A stretch of DNA of 64,000 nt, taken from Afipia sp. 1NLS2. Lineage in GTDB: Bacteria > Pseudomonadota > Alphaproteobacteria > Rhizobiales > Xanthobacteraceae. Position numbers and translations under genes: made by a program. The notes beneath the pieces are model-generated. The model had not been told where the DNA came from. It searched no databases and was given only the letters and a program-made list of their open reading frames with translations. Positions 1 to 9,210 of this stretch are shown one piece after another. Position 1 is the first letter of the stretch, and every line of letters begins with the position of its first letter. The stretch is from the NCBI RefSeq assembly GCF_000178995.1, contig NZ_ADVZ01000001.1, forward strand, positions 964,001-1,028,000, given 5' to 3'.

Positions 1-140
1 TCGCCGACATGCAGAACTACGATGTCTTTTACAAAAAGCTCATCAGCGCCGTGGCGCTGAAGAACGTCACCTCGCGGTTTGCGATGGAAAAGATCAAATC
101 GGTGACAGCCCTGCCGGTGCCGGCCCTGAATCCCGCCTGA
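1..140 (+). CDS. Lrp/AsnC family regulator, C-terminal fragment
   Basis: The first 46 codons in frame 3 (stop TGA at 138-140) encode the end of a protein whose start lies left of the window. The stretch DMQNYDVFYKKLISA, followed by a segment ending in SVTALPV, matches the last helix and strand of the Lrp/AsnC ligand-binding (RAM) domain, where D-Y/F-x-x-FYxxxL and a final TALPL-like end are typical. Such proteins are DNA-binding regulators that respond to amino acids. Only the tail is visible, so target and effector cannot be judged. A terminator follows at once. Confidence 0.75.
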   Translation, partial: ADMQNYDVFYKKLISAVALKNVTSRFAMEKIKSVTALPVPALNPA

Positions 141-166
141 CGTCTGCCTGTTATTTTGTTCTGCCC

Positions 167-200
167 AACGCGCCGCCTCGACAGCGGCGCGTTTGCTTTT
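167..200 (+). terminator. Rho-independent terminator after the Lrp/AsnC gene
   Basis: Ten-base arms AACGCGCCGC (167-176) and GCGGCGCGTT (184-193) pair perfectly around a 7-nt loop and are followed by TTTGCTTTT. It lies 27 bases past the stop codon of the Lrp/AsnC gene and before the yeiH promoter region. Confidence 0.8.
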
Positions 201-210
201 GCACGACCGA

Positions 211-282
211 TAATTTGATCGTTTTTATCGATTGGATAGACATATATAATGCGTTTGAACGATTGATCGCTATTTGCGATCA
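211..282 (+). promoter_or_regulatory. yeiH promoter/operator region with inverted repeat
   Basis: This short AT-rich stretch stands out from the GC-rich surroundings. It holds a -10-like TATAAT (245-250) and a perfect 7-base inverted repeat, TGATCGC and GCGATCA, spaced by 5 (264-282), ending 26 bases before the yeiH ATG. A second, looser ATCG/CGAT pair lies at about 218-232. The LysR gene just downstream of yeiH is the natural candidate to bind here, but that is inference; no clear -35 box was found. Confidence 0.45.
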
Positions 283-308
283 GTGGCCGCATTCAAGGAG
301 TTCGGCCA

Positions 309-1346
309 ATGTCTACCATCACTTACACCGCCGCGGACCAGGATCAGGCCCGCTCCAAAGCTCACTTTCAGATTACAGGCATCTGGCCCGGCCTATTCCT
401 GACGACCTTGGTCGCCTGCGCCGCCTACGGCGTGCACCTGCTGCCCGTCGTCTCGACCTTCAGCCCGCTGATCCTCGCGATCCTGCTCGGCATGATCTTT
501 CACAACGTCGTCGGCACGCCTGCCAGCGCCAAGCCCGGCGTCACCTTTTCGCTGCGGCGGATTCTGCGGTTCGCAATCATTATGCTCGGCCTGCAACTCA
601 CCGCGATGCAGATCGGCGAGGTCGGCGCGACCGGCATCGCCATCATTGCCGTAACGCTGGCCGCGACCTTCCTGTTCACCGGCTGGTTCGGCCGCGTGAT
701 GGGCATCGACCCCAAGCTCGCCCAGCTCATCGGCGCGGGCACCTCGGTCTGCGGCGCATCCGCCGTGATCGCGACCAACACTGTGACCGACGCCCATGAC
801 GAGGACGTCGCCTACGCGGTCGCCTGTGTCACCGTGTTCGGATCGATCGCGATGTTCGCCTACCCGACGCTTGGCACCCTGCTTCATCTCGATCCGCGCG
901 CCTACGGCTTGTGGGCGGGCTCCTCGATCCATGAGATCGCTCAGGTGGTCGCGGCAGCCTTCCAGGAAGGACGTCAGGCCGGCGAGTTCGGCACCATCGC
1001 CAAGCTGTCCCGCGTGATGCTGCTGGCGCCGCTGGTGATCGCGCTCGGCGTCGCCGCGGCCCGCCACCGCAGCGGCACCTCCAGCGCACGCGCTCCGATG
1101 CCCTGGTTCGTGCTCGGCTTCATCGCGATGATCGCGCTCAACAGCGTCGTCACCATTCCGCCCGAGGCAAAGTCGGTGATCGTCTCCGTCACCACCTTCC
1201 TGCTCACTATGGCGCTGGCCGCGATGGGACTCGAAACCGACATCGCCAAACTCTATGCTAAAGGACTTCGCCCGCTGGCCGTCGGCGCAGTCGCCTCGGT
1301 CTTCATCTCAGTGCTCAGCCTGACGCTGATCAAGTTGACGTCGTAA
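309..1346 (+). CDS. yeiH: YeiH family putative sulfate/anion exporter
   Basis: A 345-residue polytopic inner-membrane protein of the UPF0324/YeiH family, annotated elsewhere as putative sulfate exporters. About ten hydrophobic segments are visible, as is the family signature around residues 140-160 ([18 protein letters not shown]) and the [12 protein letters not shown] segment. The start follows AAGGAG at 294-299. The next gene is a LysR regulator 8 bases downstream in the same direction, the yeiE-type pairing known from enterobacteria, although there the two are divergent. The substrate is not established by sequence; sulfite or another small anion is possible. Confidence 0.85.
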   Translation: MSTITYTAADQDQARSKAHFQITGIWPGLFLTTLVACAAYGVHLLPVVSTFSPLILAILLGMIFHNVVGTPASAKPGVTFSLRRILRFAIIMLGLQLTAMQIGEVGATGIAIIAVTLAATFLFTGWFGRVMGIDPKLAQLIGAGTSVCGASAVIATNTVTDAHDEDVAYAVACVTVFGSIAMFAYPTLGTLLHLDPRAYGLWAGSSIHEIAQVVAAAFQEGRQAGEFGTIAKLSRVMLLAPLVIALGVAAARHRSGTSSARAPMPWFVLGFIAMIALNSVVTIPPEAKSVIVSVTTFLLTMALAAMGLETDIAKLYAKGLRPLAVGAVASVFISVLSLTLIKLTS

Positions 1347-1354
1347 GGTAACGG

Positions 1355-2242
1355 ATGACGCTGGAGCAGCTTCGGATCTTCGTTGCGGTTGCGGAGCAGG
1401 AGCACATGACCCGTGCCGCCGGCGTTCTCAATCTCACCCAATCGGCGACAAGTGCTGCCATCGCAGCCCTTGAGGATCGTTATGCGATCAAACTGTTCGA
1501 CCGGATCGGCCGCAGTATCAGGCTGACCGATGCCGGGCGGCAATTCGTCATCGAGGCCCGCGCGGTGCTGGCGCGCGCCGCCGCCGCCGAAGCCGTCCTC
1601 ACCGATCTCACCGGCCTTGCCCGCGGCTCGCTATCGCTCGCGGCAAGCCAGACGGTCGGCAATTACTGGCTGCCGCCGCTGATCCACCGCTTCCACCAGC
1701 GCTATCCCGGCATCAACGTGACGCTGAAGATTGGCAACACCGAACAGGTCACGGCATGGGTGCACAGCGGGCTCGCCGATCTCGGCTTCATCGAAGGCGA
1801 CATCGAAGATAGCGGACTGTCGATCAGCAACGTCGCGAATGACGAGCTTGTACTGGTCGTCGCCGCCACGCATCCCTGGGCGGCAATGACGAAGCCCACA
1901 GCCGCGCATCTTAAGGACGGAAAATGGGTCGTTCGTGAGCCAGGCTCCGGCACCCGTCACGTACTCGAGACGGTTCTCTCCGGCCTCGGCATCGCCCGCA
2001 ACGAGATCTCCATCGCGCTCGAACTGCCGTCGAATGAATCGGTGCGCGCCGCCGTTGTCGCGGGCGCGGGCGCCACCATCATCTCGCGCATCGTGGTCGC
2101 GAACCTCTTGACCTCCGGCGCGCTGGTCGAACTGAAAATCCCGATGCCCTCGCGGCGCTTCTTCCTGCTGCGCCACAAGGAACATCACGTCACGCAGGCC
2201 GAGCGTGAACTTGAGAAGCTGATCGCCGACACGCCACAGTAA
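1355..2242 (+). CDS. LysR family transcriptional regulator (YeiE-like)
   Basis: A 295-residue regulator. Residues 1-60 form the LysR winged helix-turn-helix (MTLEQLRIFVAVAEQEHMTRAA, then SATSAAIAALE as recognition helix). Residues about 90-290 form the periplasmic-binding-like effector domain. The ATG lies 8 bases past the yeiH stop with AAGGTAACG upstream, so it is probably co-transcribed with yeiH. This suggests it controls the exporter through the inverted repeat at 264-282. The closest functional type is CysB/YeiE-like; the effector cannot be read from sequence. Confidence 0.88.
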   Translation: MTLEQLRIFVAVAEQEHMTRAAGVLNLTQSATSAAIAALEDRYAIKLFDRIGRSIRLTDAGRQFVIEARAVLARAAAAEAVLTDLTGLARGSLSLAASQTVGNYWLPPLIHRFHQRYPGINVTLKIGNTEQVTAWVHSGLADLGFIEGDIEDSGLSISNVANDELVLVVAATHPWAAMTKPTAAHLKDGKWVVREPGSGTRHVLETVLSGLGIARNEISIALELPSNESVRAAVVAGAGATIISRIVVANLLTSGALVELKIPMPSRRFFLLRHKEHHVTQAERELEKLIADTPQ

Positions 2243-2249
2243 GTGACAA

Positions 2250-3749
2250 TCAGATCTTCTGGTTATACTCGCCGACTTCGGGATGGGTGCGCAGCACCGA
2301 ATCCATCGCCTCGAACATGTCGCGCATGCGCTGCTCGGACACCGGGCTTTCGACCACGACGACAAGCTCGGGCTTGTTCGATGACGCACGCACCAGGCCC
2401 CAGCTTCCGTCCTCGCAGGTGACACGCACGCCATTGACGGTGACGAGGTCGCGGATCGGCTGACCGGCGACCTTCTCGCCCTTCGCCTGCGCCGCTTCGA
2501 AATGCTTCACCACATCGGCGACGATGCCGTACTTGGCTTCGTCCGCACAGTGCGGCGACATCGTCGGCGACGACCATGTTTTCGGCAGCGCGTTCTTCAA
2601 GTCGGACATCTTCTTGTTGCCTGCGCGGTCGAGCATCTCGCAGATCGCGATCGCTGACACCAGGCCATCGTCATACCCGCGCCCGACCGGCGGGTTAAAA
2701 AAGAAATGGCCGGACTTCTCGAAGCCCGCCAGCGCGCCGAGCTCGTGCGTGCGCCGCTTCATGTAGGAATGGCCGGTCTTCCAGTAGGTCGCATGGACGC
2801 CCTGCTTCTGCAGCACCGGATCGGTCACGAACAAGCCGGTCGATTTTACGTCCACCACGAACTGCGCGTTCTTGTGAACTGCCGACATGTCGCGCGCGAG
2901 CATCACGCCGACCTTGTCGGCGAAGATTTCCTCGCCGGTGTCGTCCACCACGCCGCAGCGATCGCCGTCGCCGTCGAAGCCCAGGCCCACATCTGCCTTG
3001 TTGGCGAGCACCGCGTCGCGGATCGCGTGCAGCATCTCGAGGTCTTCGGGATTGGGATTGTATTTCGGGAAGGTGTGGTCGAGTTCGGTGTCGAGCGGAA
3101 TGACGTCGATGCCGAGCTTTTCCAGCACCTGCGGCGCGAACGCGCCCGCGGTGCCGTTGCCACAGGCCACCACCGCGCGGATGCGGCGCGCGAACGGCTT
3201 GCGGTTGGTGAGATCGGCGATGTAGCGCGCCGGGAAATTCTCGTGGAATTGATAGCCGCCCGCGGGCTTCAGCTTGAATGCGGCGTTGAGCACGATCTCC
3301 TTAAGCCGCGTCATCTCGTCGGGGCCGAAAGTGAGCGGACGGTTGGCGCCCATCTTCACACCGGTCCAGCCATTGTCGTTGTGCGAGGCCGTCACCATCG
3401 CGACGCAGGGCACGTCGAGATCGAACTGCGCGAAATAGGCCATCGGCGTCACCGCGAGCCCGATGTCGTGCACCTTGCAGCCCGCAGCCAGCAGGCCCGA
3501 GATCAGCGCGTATTTGATCGAGGCCGAGTAGCCGCGGAAATCGTGCCCAACCACGATCTCCTGTTTCACGCCCATCTCGCCGATCATGGTGCCGAGCCCC
3601 ATGCCGAGCGCCTGGATGCCCATCAGATTAATCTCTTTGCCGAACAGCCAGCGCGCGTCGTATTCGCGGAAGCCGGTGGCCTTCACCATCGGCTCGGACT
3701 CGTAGGCATAGGTATTGGGCTTCAGCTCGGCTTTCGGCTTCGGAAACAT
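2250..3749 (-). CDS. Phosphomannomutase/phosphoglucomutase
   Basis: A 499-residue alpha-D-phosphohexomutase that interconverts hexose 1- and 6-phosphates for sugar-nucleotide and polysaccharide synthesis in the cytoplasm. All four domains are recognisable: the phosphoserine loop TASHN with catalytic Ser122, the metal-binding DGDGDR (259-264), the sugar-binding EKSGH (344-348) and a C-terminal phosphate-binding domain. Upstream in-frame codons exist, but the start MFPKPKAELK at 3749 is preferred because GAGG lies 8 bases before it. It converges on the LysR gene with 7 bases between. UDP-glucose dehydrogenase nearby is also a sugar-nucleotide gene, though not in the same operon. Confidence 0.9.
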   Translation of the reverse strand: MFPKPKAELKPNTYAYESEPMVKATGFREYDARWLFGKEINLMGIQALGMGLGTMIGEMGVKQEIVVGHDFRGYSASIKYALISGLLAAGCKVHDIGLAVTPMAYFAQFDLDVPCVAMVTASHNDNGWTGVKMGANRPLTFGPDEMTRLKEIVLNAAFKLKPAGGYQFHENFPARYIADLTNRKPFARRIRAVVACGNGTAGAFAPQVLEKLGIDVIPLDTELDHTFPKYNPNPEDLEMLHAIRDAVLANKADVGLGFDGDGDRCGVVDDTGEEIFADKVGVMLARDMSAVHKNAQFVVDVKSTGLFVTDPVLQKQGVHATYWKTGHSYMKRRTHELGALAGFEKSGHFFFNPPVGRGYDDGLVSAIAICEMLDRAGNKKMSDLKNALPKTWSSPTMSPHCADEAKYGIVADVVKHFEAAQAKGEKVAGQPIRDLVTVNGVRVTCEDGSWGLVRASSNKPELVVVVESPVSEQRMRDMFEAMDSVLRTHPEVGEYNQKI

Positions 3750-3889
3750 GAAAAGGGCCTCGTGGAAGGAACGGGGACAAGCCATAGCGAGCGCGACGGC
3801 CTGAGAAAAGGCGGGACGTAGCTTTTAGCAATGAATTGCGGCAGTTTGGCAGCCATACTCCGAACAGATGTCTAACGGATTTTTCTGAT

Positions 3890-4492
3890 ATGACCAGCCA
3901 TCGCCTGCAATACCCCGCCACCCAACGCAACCGCGACGCCATCCTTGAGGTGCTGCGTGGCGTGTTGCCGCCTTCGGGGCTGGTGCTGGAGATCGCGAGC
4001 GGCTCGGGCGAGCATATCGTGCACTTTGCGAACGCGATGCCCGGCCTGACGTTCCAGCCCTCCGACCCGGAAGATGCCGCGCGCCTCAGCATCGCGGCAT
4101 GGACCGCAGAGACCGGCCTTTCCAACATCCGTCCGCCGCTTGCCATCGACGTGCGGCGCAAGCCGTGGCCGATCGCGCAGGCCGACGCGATGCTGTGCAT
4201 CAACATGATCCACATTTCGCCATGGGAGGCGACGCAGGCGCTGATGCGCAACGCCGGGCGCATTCTCTCAAAAGGCGCTCCGCTTTATCTCTATGGGCCT
4301 TACCGGCAGAAGGACGTCGTGACTGCCGACAGCAACGAAGCGTTCGACGCCGATCTGAAATCGCGTAACCCGCAATGGGGACTTCGCCAACTCGACGATG
4401 TTGCGGCGCTGGCACGCGAGGCAGGATTTTCAGGACCGGCGGTAACGCCGATGCCGGCCAACAATCTCAGCGTGGTGTTTCGGCGGATGTAA
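3890..4492 (+). CDS. DUF938 SAM-dependent methyltransferase-like protein
   Basis: A protein of 200 residues. The N-terminus (YPATQRNRDAILEVL) and the glycine-rich SAM loop LEIASGSGEHIVHFA at about residues 33-47 are those of the DUF938 family of class I methyltransferase folds. CINMIHISPWE near residue 105 is the family's active-site strand. The ATG at 3890 was chosen because family members begin just before HRLQYPATQRNR; an in-frame ATG 18 codons upstream is possible. The substrate is unknown. It is divergent from the phosphomannomutase gene. Confidence 0.8.
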   Translation: MTSHRLQYPATQRNRDAILEVLRGVLPPSGLVLEIASGSGEHIVHFANAMPGLTFQPSDPEDAARLSIAAWTAETGLSNIRPPLAIDVRRKPWPIAQADAMLCINMIHISPWEATQALMRNAGRILSKGAPLYLYGPYRQKDVVTADSNEAFDADLKSRNPQWGLRQLDDVAALAREAGFSGPAVTPMPANNLSVVFRRM

Positions 4493-4502
4493 GCAGGCGC
4501 GA

Positions 4503-5033
4503 TTACTGCTCCAGCACCAGATTGCCGCTGCTGTATTCGAACCGCTTGAGCTTCGACAGATACGCCATGCCGAGCAGGTTCTGCTGCAGCGCGCCTTCGG
4601 GCATGACCAGCGCATCGACATCGCGCACCACCACGCCGCCGATATCGATGCGGCCGATGCGAGCGCGTGCGGCCTTCGCCGGACCGTTCGCGGTGTTCAC
4701 GCTGGTGGTGTAGTCGCTGAGAAACGGGCGGATGCCGATCCGCTCCGCATCCTTCTGCGTCAGCGCGATCACGGTCGCGCCGGTATCGACCAGAAAATCG
4801 AGATCGCGGCCATCGACCCGCGCCTCGGTCCGGAAATGTCCGCTGCGGTCGGAGCGCAGCGATACCCGGCGCGACCCGCTCGATGCTTCCGGCATCGCGG
4901 CATAGGCATTCATCGCCTTCGACGACTGGCTATCGGTCTTCGCCGGCAGCGGAAGATCCAGCCGCTCGGCAACCTTGGCCATATAGCTGCCGGAGGCGGC
5001 CATGATGACCGCAACGATCAGGACAGTACGCAT
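4503..5033 (-). CDS. TIGR02281-type retropepsin-like aspartic protease
   Basis: A 176-residue protein with an N-terminal hydrophobic segment (residues 2-17) acting as signal or anchor. Its single retropepsin domain has the catalytic motif FLVDTGATVIALT (about residues 80-92). A single DTG motif implies a homodimer, as in retroviral proteases. Family members in alphaproteobacteria are 160-240 residues and are thought to act in the periplasm or at the membrane; their targets are not known. It is convergent with the DUF938 gene (10 bases between stops). Confidence 0.82.
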   Translation of the reverse strand: MRTVLIVAVIMAASGSYMAKVAERLDLPLPAKTDSQSSKAMNAYAAMPEASSGSRRVSLRSDRSGHFRTEARVDGRDLDFLVDTGATVIALTQKDAERIGIRPFLSDYTTSVNTANGPAKAARARIGRIDIGGVVVRDVDALVMPEGALQQNLLGMAYLSKLKRFEYSSGNLVLEQ

Positions 5034-5210
5034 TCGCCAACGCCTGCTTTCTCAAAACCATGGCCCGCCAAAATCCGCTTCACGCCGATCAGGGCACGCC
5101 GACTCCCGGCCAGGAGGCGTTAACAAAAATGCCCTTCCCGGCAGGCACCGGTCCTGTTTCGGGCAATAGGGTAAGCAAAGTCTTAATTTTGGGGCCGGTA
5201 CTCGCCCCTT

Positions 5211-7685
5211 TCAGGTTCCGCGCGGCTTCACCCGGCGCGTCGGTTCCGCCGAGGCCGGATCTTCCGGCCAGGGGTGGCGCGGATAACGGCCGCGCAGGTC
5301 AGCCCGCACGGCGGCATAGGAGCCGCGCCAGAACCCCGGCAGATCGCGGGTCACCTGCACCGGCCGGTGCGCGGGCGACAGCAATTCGACCACCAGCGGC
5401 AGCCTTCCGTTCGCTATCGAAGGGTGAACATTCAGGCCGAACAATTCCTGCAGCCGGACGGCAATGGTCGGCCCCTGCTCGGCTTCATAATCAATCGGCA
5501 ATGACGTGCCGGTCGGCGCGGTGAAATGGGTCGGCGCCTCGCGCTCCAGCCGGGCGCGCTTGTCCCAAGGGAGCAGCGCCATCACGGCATCGGACAAGTC
5601 GCTCGCGGACATATCGGACAGCGAGATCTTATCCATCAGTGCAGGCACGAGCCATTCTCTGCGGCTCGCGGCGAGAGCAGTATCCGACAGGTCGGGCCAT
5701 TCGTCAGGCGACGTGGCGCGCAGGAACATGACGCGATCGCGCCATTGCTTCAGCGGCTTCGACCATGGCAGGCGGTCAAAGCCTGCTGCGGCGAGCCCAT
5801 CCGCGAGAATTTGCGCGGTCTGTTCAGATGTCGCCACCGGCAGGTTCTGTTCCGACAGCGTGATCGCGTGCAACCGCTTGCGCCGCCGCGCGCGCAACGC
5901 CATCGCGGATTTGTCGAAGCTCGTTTCATCCTCAATCGTGATGTGACCGGCAAAGCGCGTTTCGAGCTCGTCCTGCGTGACGGGTGCTGCGAGCAAGATG
6001 CGCCCGCTGGCGGCGGTGCCGGTGAGTTCGGCAACCGCAATATAGGGCGCTTTCGCCAGCGCCGAGGCCGGATCGACATTGGCGCCGCGCCCGTTCGCCA
6101 GCGTGAAGCTCGCCTTGCCGCGATTGCGCGCGACGCGATCCGGGAAAGCGAGCGCGAGGATCGCGCCGGTCGACAGCCCTTCCGCCGTGTCGTTGACCGC
6201 TGCCGCGCTCTCCTTCACCTGCGCGATCCATCGCTGCGCCAGTTGCCGTGCGCTTTGCGCGCGCGGCGAGCGGTCGCGTGCGAAATTCTCCAGCCGCGCA
6301 TCGAGATCGACGCTGTCGCCGCCGAGCCCGCGCTCGGTCAGGATCGCGGCGATCCGCGCCGCCTCTTCCCCAGCGCCATGACGATGTGCGTCGACGATCA
6401 TGCGCGCGAGGCGCGGCGGCAGCGCCAGTGCGCGCAGCGCCTGCCCTTCCACAGTGATGCGGCCATCGGCATCCAGCGCATCGAGTTCGCGCAACAGCGT
6501 GGACGCTTCCTTGAGCGCGACCGGCGGCGGAGAATCGAGAAATGCCAGCGTTGCTGGATCAGCCACGCCCCAATGCGCGAGATCGAGCACCAGCGAGGAC
6601 AGATCGGCGGACAGGATTTCAGGACGCGTGAACGCTTCAAAGGATGACGTCTGCGGCTCGTCCCACAGCCGATAGCAAATACCGGGCTCGGTTCGCCCTG
6701 CACGGCCGCGGCGCTGATCGACCGCCGCGCGCGAAGCCCGCACGGTCTCCAGCCGCGTCAGGGCGATGTCGGGCTCGTAACGCGGCACGCGCGCGAGGCC
6801 GGAATCGACCACGATCCGCACGCCTTCGATGGTGAGCGAGGTTTCCGCGATCGAGGTCGCGAGCACCACCTTGCGCATGCCTTTCGGCGAAGGCGCAATC
6901 GCGCGATCCTGTACGGCGGCATCGAGCGCGCCGAACAGCGGCACTATCTCCACATTCGGATCGCTGACACGTTCGGCAAGAAAAGTCTGCGTCCGGCGAA
7001 TTTCGGCAGCGCCCGGCAGGAACGCGAGCACGGAGCCGGTATCCGCGCGCAACGCGGACGCAATTGCATCCGCCATCTGCCGCTCGATCTGCTGGTCGGG
7101 CTTGCGGCCGAGATAGCGCGTCTCGACAGGATAAGCGCGGCCTTCGCTTTCCACCACCGGCGCATCGCCCAAAAGTTTCGCGACCCGCGCGCCATCGAGC
7201 GTCGCCGACATCACCAGAATGCGCAAATCCTCACGCAACCCGCTTTGCGCGTCGCGCGCCAGCGCCAGCCCGAGATCGGCATCAAGCGAGCGTTCGTGAA
7301 ATTCATCGAACAGCACGGCCGCGACGCCTTTGAGTTCGGGATCGTCGAGAATCTGGCGGGTGAAGATGCCCTCGGTCACCACCTCGATCTGCGTCTTGCG
7401 CGAGATTTTGGAACCGAAGCGCACGCGATAGCCGACGCTGTCGCCGACCTTCTCGCCCAGCGTCTGCGCCATCCGTTCGGCGGCAGCGCGCGCGGCAATG
7501 CGGCGCGGCTCCAGCACGATGATCTTGCCCGCGCCCACCCATGGCGCATCGCGCAGCGCCAGCGGCACCCGCGTGGTCTTGCCCGCGCCGGGCGGCGCAA
7601 CCAGCACGGCGGTGTTGCCGCGCGAGAGCGTCTCACCCAGTTCGCTGAGAACCGCATCAATGGGAAGGGGCGTGGTGAATTTCAT
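5211..7685 (-). CDS. hrpB: ATP-dependent helicase HrpB
   Basis: An 824-residue DEAH-box helicase. Visible motifs are Walker A LVAPPGAGKTTRVP (about residues 28-41), the DEFH box in LFDEFHERSLD, motif III SATLDG, motif VI QRRGRAGRTEPG, then the HA2 and HrpB C-terminal domain ending in a PxxWPEDP-type tail. The family works on RNA or DNA in the cytoplasm; its cellular role is poorly defined. It lies 33 bases downstream of ugd on the same strand and may be co-transcribed with it. Confidence 0.93.
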   Translation of the reverse strand: MKFTTPLPIDAVLSELGETLSRGNTAVLVAPPGAGKTTRVPLALRDAPWVGAGKIIVLEPRRIAARAAAERMAQTLGEKVGDSVGYRVRFGSKISRKTQIEVVTEGIFTRQILDDPELKGVAAVLFDEFHERSLDADLGLALARDAQSGLREDLRILVMSATLDGARVAKLLGDAPVVESEGRAYPVETRYLGRKPDQQIERQMADAIASALRADTGSVLAFLPGAAEIRRTQTFLAERVSDPNVEIVPLFGALDAAVQDRAIAPSPKGMRKVVLATSIAETSLTIEGVRIVVDSGLARVPRYEPDIALTRLETVRASRAAVDQRRGRAGRTEPGICYRLWDEPQTSSFEAFTRPEILSADLSSLVLDLAHWGVADPATLAFLDSPPPVALKEASTLLRELDALDADGRITVEGQALRALALPPRLARMIVDAHRHGAGEEAARIAAILTERGLGGDSVDLDARLENFARDRSPRAQSARQLAQRWIAQVKESAAAVNDTAEGLSTGAILALAFPDRVARNRGKASFTLANGRGANVDPASALAKAPYIAVAELTGTAASGRILLAAPVTQDELETRFAGHITIEDETSFDKSAMALRARRRKRLHAITLSEQNLPVATSEQTAQILADGLAAAGFDRLPWSKPLKQWRDRVMFLRATSPDEWPDLSDTALAASRREWLVPALMDKISLSDMSASDLSDAVMALLPWDKRARLEREAPTHFTAPTGTSLPIDYEAEQGPTIAVRLQELFGLNVHPSIANGRLPLVVELLSPAHRPVQVTRDLPGFWRGSYAAVRADLRGRYPRHPWPEDPASAEPTRRVKPRGT

Positions 7686-7718
7686 TGCGTCATCAGCGCC
7701 GTCCCCGCGCGGACAGTT

Positions 7719-9029
7719 TCAAATCGTCCCGCGTCCGACGCTCTCATAAATGAAGCCGAGCGCCTTCATCTCGTCGCGGCGATAGATATTGCGCAGATCG
7801 ACGATTACCGGATGCGCCATCTCCTCTTTCAGCCGCACCAGATCGAGCGCACGGAACTGTACCCATTCGGTGACGATCACCAGCGCATCCGCGCCCTTGG
7901 CGCAGTCGTAAGGATCGACGGCATAGGCAATGTCCGGCAGATCGTGCTTCGCCAGTTCCATGCCGATCGGATCGTAAGCCCGCACATGGGCGCCAAGATC
8001 GAGCAGGCCCGTGATCAGCGGAATCGACGGCGCCTCGCGCATGTCGTCGGTTTCCGGCTTGAAGGTGAGGCCGAGCACAGCCACCGTCTTGCCGCGCAGG
8101 CTGCCGCCCGCCGCCGCCGCAACCTTGCGCGCCATCGCGCGCTTGCGGTTGTCGTTCACCGCAAGCACCGCCTCGACGATGCGCAGCGGCACATCGTGAT
8201 CGAGCGCGGTCTTCACCAGCGCGCGGGTATCTTTCGGAAAGCACGAGCCGCCGAAGCCCGGCCCCGCATTGAGAAACTTCGAGCCGATACGATTATCGAG
8301 GCCGATGCCGCGCGCGACCTCCTGCACGTCCGCGCCGACCTTCTCCGACAGATCAGCGATCTCGTTGATGAAGGTGATCTTGGTCGCGAGAAACGCGTTC
8401 GCGGCGTATTTGATCAACTCGGCGGTGCGCCGCGCGGTGTACATGATCGGCGCCTGATTGAGATAAAGCGGCCGGTAGACCTCGCCCATCACCTTGCGCG
8501 CACGTTCTTCATCGGCACCGACCACGATGCGATCCGGATGCTTGAAGTCGCGGATCGCAGCCCCCTCACGGAGGAATTCCGGATTCGAAGCCACCGCCAC
8601 ATCCGCGTTCGGATTGGTTTCACGGATGATGCGCTCGACCTCGTCGCCGGTGCCCACCGGCACGGTCGATTTCGTGACGACAACGGTGAAGCCCTTCAGC
8701 GCGGCTGCGATCTCGCGTGCGGCTGCATGGACGTAGCTCAGATCGGCGTGCCCATCGCCGCGCCGCGACGGCGTGCCGACCGCAATGAACACCGCATCCG
8801 CTTCGCCGACGGGTCCCGCAAGGTCGGTCTGGAAATCGAGGCGGCCCGCCTTCACCGACGCCTCGACAAGCTGGTCGAGGCCGGGCTCGAAGATCGGCAT
8901 CTCGCCGCGATGAAGGGCCGCGATCTTGGCGGCGTCGGTATCGACGCAGGTCACGCGATGGCCGAAATCGGCGAAACAGGCCCCCGAAACAAGCCCGACA
9001 TAGCCCGTCCCGATCATCGTTATCCGCAT
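7719..9029 (-). CDS. ugd: UDP-glucose 6-dehydrogenase
   Basis: A 436-residue enzyme that oxidises UDP-glucose to UDP-glucuronate with two NAD+, feeding capsule, LPS or exopolysaccharide synthesis. The N-terminal Rossmann loop MRITMIGTGYVGLVSGACF is present, as is the catalytic cysteine in GPGFGGSCFPKDTRAL (about residues 258-273), with a C-terminal UDP-binding domain. The length matches the family. The acyltransferase gene at 9211 is divergent and could modify the same polysaccharides, but no operon links them. Confidence 0.95.
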   Translation of the reverse strand: MRITMIGTGYVGLVSGACFADFGHRVTCVDTDAAKIAALHRGEMPIFEPGLDQLVEASVKAGRLDFQTDLAGPVGEADAVFIAVGTPSRRGDGHADLSYVHAAAREIAAALKGFTVVVTKSTVPVGTGDEVERIIRETNPNADVAVASNPEFLREGAAIRDFKHPDRIVVGADEERARKVMGEVYRPLYLNQAPIMYTARRTAELIKYAANAFLATKITFINEIADLSEKVGADVQEVARGIGLDNRIGSKFLNAGPGFGGSCFPKDTRALVKTALDHDVPLRIVEAVLAVNDNRKRAMARKVAAAAGGSLRGKTVAVLGLTFKPETDDMREAPSIPLITGLLDLGAHVRAYDPIGMELAKHDLPDIAYAVDPYDCAKGADALVIVTEWVQFRALDLVRLKEEMAHPVIVDLRNIYRRDEMKALGFIYESVGRGTI

Positions 9030-9210
9030 TGCTCAACCCGCCTCATGGTTAACGCCCGCCTGCCGAATTCCATTGCCTCTTAGCGGTTTTGGTAACGAGA
9101 GAAAACCCATACCGCAGGCCTTAGGAGCAATCCGGCATGACATTTGAATGAATAAACCGGAATGAAACCGGCGGCGCCGAATGTGCCGTCAGTATACCGG
9201 ACATGGGACA

